A DNA stretch of 20,417 nt, taken from NCBI GenBank assembly GCA_003505715.1, contig DNXU01000537.1, positions 4,027-24,443 on the forward strand, given 5' to 3'. This document shows positions 16,893 through 20,417 of this stretch, piece after piece. The notes beneath the pieces were generated by a model. The model made no database searches. It was not told the DNA's origin and saw only the letters and a program-made list of their open reading frames with translations. The DNA is from Cyanobacteria bacterium UBA8803. Its GTDB lineage: Bacteria > Cyanobacteriota > Cyanobacteriia > Cyanobacteriales > Coleofasciculaceae. Numbering within the stretch: position 1 is the stretch's first letter; every line of letters begins with the position of its first letter. The translations under genes and the position numbers were made by a program.

Positions 16893-17391
16893 CTTCTACT
16901 TATACATAGCGCACCCTTAAACTCCATATTCTCCGATCTTCCTCCTAAGTTGTCCTCCAAAACTGAAATAGGGATGAGGGATCGGGGAGACAGAGAGGGG
17001 CAAGAGGAGGAGGGGTCTTCAGGCGTGGTGGTTTAGAGAGTTCACGAGCCGCTACTCAACTAAAATCTGATTTATAACACGATCGCCTTAATCTGTGCAG
17101 GAAGGTTTGGGAGCGCTCTTTAATTTGTAGCCGGAAAAAATAATAGGGGTGCGTTACGCTGGCGCTAACGTACCCTACTAAGTCGCAAGGGATGGGTTTT
17201 GAGTTAAGTCATATCTGCGGGGCCCATTCCCCATTCCCCAAACGACAGAGTGTGACACTTCTGGGTGCGGAAGGTGGGTTACTACGAACCTGCCAAACTG
17301 CGATTCCCCTTCTCCCAAGGTTAGGAGAAGGGGTGACCGGATGAGGGTTTTTTATTGGTGGCAGGCTCCCTCTGCCTATCCCGCGAGAATT
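16893..17391. repeat. Spacer with several dispersed hairpin repeats
   Basis: About 500 bp without a supported gene. It holds at least two palindromes of the style scattered through cyanobacterial genomes. The first is GGGTGCGTTA (17147-17156) facing TAACGTACCC (17166-17175), matching at 9 of 10 positions. The second is CCCCTTCTCC (17306-17315) facing GGAGAAGGGG (17324-17333), a perfect 10-bp stem with an 8-nt loop, followed by GATGAGGG and a T-run. The second lies 3' of the pirin gene but has no T-run on that gene's strand, so I call it a repeat and not a terminator. Confidence 0.6.
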
Positions 17392-18090
17392 CTATGCTAA
17401 ATCAAACAACAGTATCTCTGCATCTTCTGTTGCTGTTATGGCAATATCTGTTTCCTCGCTGATGGCTGTGCCATCTCCTGGATCGAGGGGCAATCCGTTG
17501 AGGGTAATGGTGCCTTGAGCAACCTGTACCCAGGCATGGCGTTGAGGCTTTAGGTTATGAGAGATGCGATCGCCCTTTTTCAAAACTGCCCCGTACAAAT
17601 CTACATCCTGCTGCACTCTCAGCGCTCCTTCCCTACCATCAGCTGCGGCAATTAAGCGCAGTTGACCTGGATTCTTGGCTAGTCCGAAGTGATGCTGTTC
17701 GTAGCTAGGCGGAGTTCCTTTCGTTTGCGGTAACAGCCAAATTTGCAAGAAGTGAGCGGGTTCGGTTTGGGAAGGATTGAACTCGCTGTGCAGAATGCCC
17801 GTACCAGCACTCATCCGCTGCACGTCACCGGGGTAAATTACTGAACCGTTACCCATGCTGTCTTTGTGTTCTAGCGCCCCCGCCAATACATAGGTAATGA
17901 TTTCCATGTCACGATGTCCGTGGGTGCCAAAACCAGCACCGGGACTGACACGATCCTCGTTAATCACCCGCAGGGCGCGAAATCCCATATAACTAGGATC
18001 GTAATAATTGGCAAAGGAAAAGGTGTGGTAACTATCTAGCCAACCGTGATTGGCATGTCCACGATCTTGGGCTTTGCGAATTTCCATCAT
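17392..18090 (-). CDS. Pirin family protein
   Basis: A 232-residue bicupin protein of usual pirin length. The N-terminal cupin holds all four metal ligands: His57 and His59 in GTHGHRDMEI (55-64), and His101 and Glu103 in GILHSEFN (98-105). SYHTFSFANYYDP (20-32) and QIWLLP (116-121 region) are family hallmarks. Bacterial pirins bind iron or nickel, and some have quercetin 2,3-dioxygenase activity or respond to redox stress; the substrate here cannot be told. AAGGA precedes the start, followed by two adjacent ATG codons. The CDGSH gene ends 72 bp upstream on the same strand, so the two may share a transcript facing away from the HxlR regulator. Confidence 0.93.
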   Translation of the reverse strand: MMEIRKAQDRGHANHGWLDSYHTFSFANYYDPSYMGFRALRVINEDRVSPGAGFGTHGHRDMEIITYVLAGALEHKDSMGNGSVIYPGDVQRMSAGTGILHSEFNPSQTEPAHFLQIWLLPQTKGTPPSYEQHHFGLAKNPGQLRLIAAADGREGALRVQQDVDLYGAVLKKGDRISHNLKPQRHAWVQVAQGTITLNGLPLDPGDGTAISEETDIAITATEDAEILLFDLA

Positions 18091-18162
18091 ATTTATTCCT
18101 TATTAGTCATCATTAGGCGTAGAGAATCCTAAACTAGAAACTCCATTGTTCCGTTACCTTGG

Positions 18163-18399
18163 TTAAAGTTGGCTATGAGTGCCGTCGCAATACGGAGGAT
18201 TACTCGTGTATTTGCAGTTGCATAAAGCTACCTTTTTTTTCTCAGTTTGCTCCCAAGCTAGGGGCGTAAATTCAGTGCCTTGATGGGCACCATCACAAAA
18301 AGGCTGGTTTTGCGATTGACCGCAACGACACCAATAGTAAGTTCCGGGTTCTAGTTCCAGTACGGCGGGTTTTTTATCTGCGATCGCAGGTTGAGTCAT
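18163..18399 (-). CDS. CDGSH iron-sulfur domain protein
   Basis: A 78-residue protein with two complete CDGSH-type sites: Cys24, Cys26, Cys35 and His39 (CRCGQSQNQPFCDGAH), and Cys60, Cys62, Cys71 and His75 (CNCKYTSNPPYCDGTH). Each C-x-C-x8-C-x3-H set would hold a redox-active [2Fe-2S] cluster that can be transferred or change redox state. There is no membrane anchor, so it is soluble. A strong GAGGAG ribosome-binding site sits 6 bases before the ATG. It is the first gene of a probable two-gene transcript with pirin and is divergent from the HxlR regulator, suggesting a redox or iron-sulfur stress role. That role is inference. Confidence 0.95.
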   Translation of the reverse strand: MTQPAIADKKPAVLELEPGTYYWCRCGQSQNQPFCDGAHQGTEFTPLAWEQTEKKKVALCNCKYTSNPPYCDGTHSQL

Positions 18400-18444
18400 C
18401 TTGTTCTCCTCAAAGTCTTGCCACTACAAAACAGAAAATTAGTA

Positions 18445-18467
18445 GAAACGTTCTGCCGGAACGTCTC
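18445..18467. promoter_or_regulatory. Inverted repeat in the CDGSH/HxlR divergent region
   Basis: GAAACGTTC-TGCCG-GAACGTCTC: the arms match at 8 of 9 positions, with a perfect inner ACGTTC/GAACGT. It lies 46 bp upstream of the CDGSH start, a good place for a regulator that controls the divergent pair. The bound factor is unknown; the adjacent HxlR protein is the obvious candidate. Confidence 0.4.
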
Positions 18468-18556
18468 ATTGTTGAAAAAGAAAGTCACACGCCCAGATTT
18501 GCTAGGAATTGAGCTTTCATCTTTTATCCTTTTCAACCTATTTCAACTTTATCCTT

Positions 18557-18596
18557 AGTAAGGTTATTATGGAAAGTATGCACTTTAAAGTAAGGT
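18557..18596. promoter_or_regulatory. Repeat and palindrome upstream of the HxlR gene
   Basis: The octamer AGTAAGGT occurs at 18557-18564 and again at 18589-18596, 32 bp apart (about three helical turns). The perfect palindrome ACTTTAAAGT spans 18582-18591. It is placed just before the HxlR start at 18615, so autoregulation is a reasonable guess. No -10/-35 pair is called. Confidence 0.35.
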
Positions 18597-18614
18597 AGTA
18601 CCCAAAAAGATACT

Positions 18615-18956
18615 ATGGAAACTCAAACCCTAACCCCCAACAGAGCCAGTTGCCCAGTGGAGAGAACCCTAGAGGTAATTGGGGGGCGCTGGAAAGTCTT
18701 AATCCTGCGAGAGTTGTTTGGTGGCGTGAAGCGCTTTGGTCAACTCCACCGCGCTTTAAACGGAATTACCCAAAAGATGCTGACCCAACAATTGCGGGAA
18801 ATGGAATCAGATGGCATCGTGCATCGGGAGATGTATTTGCAAGTCCCGCCTAAAGTAGAATACTCCCTAACGGCTTTAGGGGAGAGCTTGAAACCGATTA
18901 TTGAGGCCATGCATGAATGGGGCATCAGGCATCTGGATCGTGAAAATCCTAACTGA
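18615..18956 (+). CDS. HxlR family winged-helix transcriptional regulator
   Basis: A 113-residue DNA-binding protein of usual HxlR length. Recognisable parts are SCPVERTLEVIGGRWKVLIL (12-31), the helix-turn-helix FGQLHRALNGITQKMLTQQL (41-60) and the wing PPKVEYSLTALG (78-89). Cys13 lies at the N-terminal position where several family members sense electrophiles or oxidants through a reactive cysteine. It is transcribed away from the CDGSH-pirin genes, with a shared 215-bp intergenic region containing two dyads, so it probably controls them and itself. The ATG is supported by conservation of the N terminus; the ribosome-binding site is weak. Confidence 0.93.
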   Translation: METQTLTPNRASCPVERTLEVIGGRWKVLILRELFGGVKRFGQLHRALNGITQKMLTQQLREMESDGIVHREMYLQVPPKVEYSLTALGESLKPIIEAMHEWGIRHLDRENPN

Positions 18957-19149
18957 GAGCCAGAGAAAATATAGCTTGCTTTTGCTGATATTCTATTTAT
19001 AGCGAGCCAAATCACAGCTGTTACAACTTAAGAATAAATAAACTTAGGTTGAAATGGCTAATGACTAATGGTTATTAGCTATTAGGCATTAAGTATTTGG
19101 GGAAAAGAACAAGGGGTAAATTTTATACCCTTGGTTTGAGGGATTTATC

Positions 19150-19782
19150 GTGCCGCGCATAATTGCTATCATTAATGGTAAGGGAGGCGTTGGAAAAACA
19201 ACTACCTCAGTTAATTTAGCCACAGCTCTATCGGATACAAAACGTGTCCTGCTCGTGGATGCCGATCCTCAAGGTTCAGCAACTTGGTGGGTTGAGCGTG
19301 GTGACGGTGTTATGGGTTTCGATCTCGCTCAAGAAACCAACCCAAAACTCTTGAGCCGTTTGCAGAAGATAAAAGATTATGATTTAGCTGTGGTGGATAC
19401 ACCACCAGCACTGCGCTCAGAAGCACTAGCGGCGGTCGTGGCGATCGCAGATTATATTGTTTTACCCACACCGCCAGCACCGATGGACTTAGCTGTACTT
19501 ATTGAAACTGTGCGAAAAGCGATCGCGCCTTTAGGTGCAACCCATCGGGTATTGCTAACGCGGGTAGATTCCCGCAGCCTTAGAGAAGCATTGGATGCCC
19601 AGACTACCCTTGAGGAACTAGGCGTGCCAGTGTTTCATGCTTTTATACGAGCATACAAAGCTCACGAACGAGCCGCCCTTCAAGGCATTCCCATCGAGCG
19701 ATGGCGAGGTGAAAATGCCCGCGAAGCAAAGGCAGACTACCGCCGTATGGCGGATGAACTACAGCGTGATTGGGGAAGGTAA
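19150..19782 (+). CDS. ParA/MinD-type ATPase, possibly McdA-like
   Basis: A 210-residue ATPase starting at GTG, with GAGGG about 8 bases upstream. Deviant Walker A is KGGVGKT (11-17) with signature Lys11 and Lys16; switch motif [11 protein letters not shown] (34-44); Walker B VVDTPP (81-86). It is a small ParA without the N-terminal DNA-binding domain of large plasmid ParAs. Such ATPases bind DNA nonspecifically when ATP-bound and form gradients that position plasmids, chromosomes or protein bodies. Its stop overlaps the start of a coiled-coil partner gene (TAATG). In cyanobacteria this layout fits type 2 McdA of the carboxysome-positioning pair, as well as other ParA cargo systems. The ATPase call is firm; the cargo is inferred. 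Confidence 0.92.
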   Translation: MPRIIAIINGKGGVGKTTTSVNLATALSDTKRVLLVDADPQGSATWWVERGDGVMGFDLAQETNPKLLSRLQKIKDYDLAVVDTPPALRSEALAAVVAIADYIVLPTPPAPMDLAVLIETVRKAIAPLGATHRVLLTRVDSRSLREALDAQTTLEELGVPVFHAFIRAYKAHERAALQGIPIERWRGENAREAKADYRRMADELQRDWGR

Positions 19783-20387
19783 TGGCGAAGAAACGTTTAA
19801 CAGACTTGCTGCGGGAAGAGGTGGCGAAATCACCAGAACCTCTAGATGAGGATATGCAAGAAACTACCACCGAGCCACAGGTACAGCAGAACGCGGAAGC
19901 AGTAGAGGAATTAACCATGAATATACAAGCCAAACCTAGCACTAGAAGCTCAACTCCAACCAAGGCCGAGTTGGAAGCAACGGTAACTGAGTTGAAAGCA
20001 GCATTAGCAGAAGCCCAAAATAAAGAAACAACCTTGGCTGAATTAAAAGAAGCTTGGGCAGAAGCCAATAAAAGAGAAGCCTCTTTACAAGAACAAATCA
20101 CTGATTTACAAGCAGATTTGCAACAGCAGAAACAATCAGTCGAGCAACTGCAAAAAGAACTACAAGAAATCGACCAGCTCAAAACAGAGTTAGACAAAGC
20201 GAAGAAAGCAGCTGTTCAACTAGCCCAAGCAAACGAAAAGCTAACTCAAGAAATCAGTACCTTGAAAAAAGAAAATGAAGCGCTCAAAGCCAATGAACCT
20301 CAACCTCGAGAGCCAAAAATAGGACGACCTATTCAAAAAGCAACCGATAAGCCCACAGATTTCGCCAAAAGCTCCTGGCTACTTTAG
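19782..20387 (+). CDS. Coiled-coil ParA partner, possibly McdB-like
   Basis: A 201-residue protein starting at the ATG overlapping the ParA stop by one base (TAATG), with GGGAAGG just upstream; an in-frame TTG at 19770 is less likely. The N terminus [14 protein letters not shown] is basic, as expected for a ParA-stimulating segment. Residues 20-60 are acidic and probably disordered. Residues 62-172 are a long Gln/Glu/Lys/Ala-rich coiled coil. The tail ends FAKSSWLL, with Trp199 two residues from the end. McdB proteins, the partners of carboxysome-positioning ParAs, are reported to carry an invariant C-terminal tryptophan along with a coiled coil and disordered N terminus. This protein fits that description, but a plasmid or chromosome adaptor is also possible. 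Confidence 0.85.
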   Translation: MAKKRLTDLLREEVAKSPEPLDEDMQETTTEPQVQQNAEAVEELTMNIQAKPSTRSSTPTKAELEATVTELKAALAEAQNKETTLAELKEAWAEANKREASLQEQITDLQADLQQQKQSVEQLQKELQEIDQLKTELDKAKKAAVQLAQANEKLTQEISTLKKENEALKANEPQPREPKIGRPIQKATDKPTDFAKSSWLL

Positions 20388-20417
20388 CCATTACCAACCC
20401 CACCACCAACCACCACC

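Noticed and set aside
17306..17355. Stem-loop plus T-run as a pirin terminator
   Set aside because: The T-run is on the plus strand while pirin is on the minus strand, and the sequence resembles a dispersed cyanobacterial repeat.
19643..20197. A 184-codon minus-strand frame rich in Ser and Cys
   Set aside because: It is the antisense of the Gln/Glu/Lys-rich coiled-coil gene, whose codon composition produces such shadow frames.

Overview
The window is most likely from a filamentous cyanobacterium. The HIP1 octamer GCGATCGC recurs throughout (for example 6239-6246, 7333-7340, 13465-13472, 17566-17573, 19441-19448, 19519-19526). Several short hairpin repeats of cyanobacterial style lie between genes. 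The protein families present (PBS-lyase-type HEAT repeats, NACHT ATPases with many membrane spans, a multi-PAS histidine kinase) also fit. This assignment is inferred from content, not from a database match.

Region 1 (1-12680, all on the minus strand) is a dense six-gene array and the most interesting part. Read 5'->3' on the minus strand it encodes: (i) a DUF4011-type SF1 helicase fused to a Vsr-like nuclease; (ii) a trypsin-like protease behind helical adaptor-like domains; (iii) an unrecognised 363-residue protein; (iv) a NACHT ATPase ending in about eight membrane helices; (v) a cyclopropane-fatty-acid-synthase-like methyltransferase with altered active-site positions; (vi) a second NACHT ATPase ending in HEAT repeats and cut by the window edge. 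Gaps are 58, 20, 34, 16 and 128 bp, so co-transcription is plausible. The two NACHT proteins share an N-terminal domain of about 110 residues. I read the array as a candidate conflict or anti-phage system: NACHT switches, a protease, a nuclease-helicase, and two possible membrane-directed parts (the TM module and the lipid-methyltransferase-like enzyme). A CRP-like palindrome lies just upstream of the first gene.

Region 2 (12690-14445) is a boundary zone. It holds a gene remnant, a small PD-(D/E)XK-like protein, and an orphan antitoxin-like gene bracketed by two direct copies of a 77-bp double-hairpin repeat, one of which supplies its stop codon.

Region 3 (14445-18956) holds a tRNA-Leu(UAG), a three-PAS sensor kinase whose phospho-acceptor histidine is replaced by glutamine, a repeat-rich spacer, and a redox-flavoured cluster: a pirin and a CDGSH iron-sulfur protein, divergent from an HxlR regulator.

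Region 4 (19150-20387) is a ParA-type ATPase overlapping a coiled-coil partner with a C-terminal tryptophan. This arrangement resembles McdA/McdB carboxysome-positioning pairs or another ParA cargo-positioning module.
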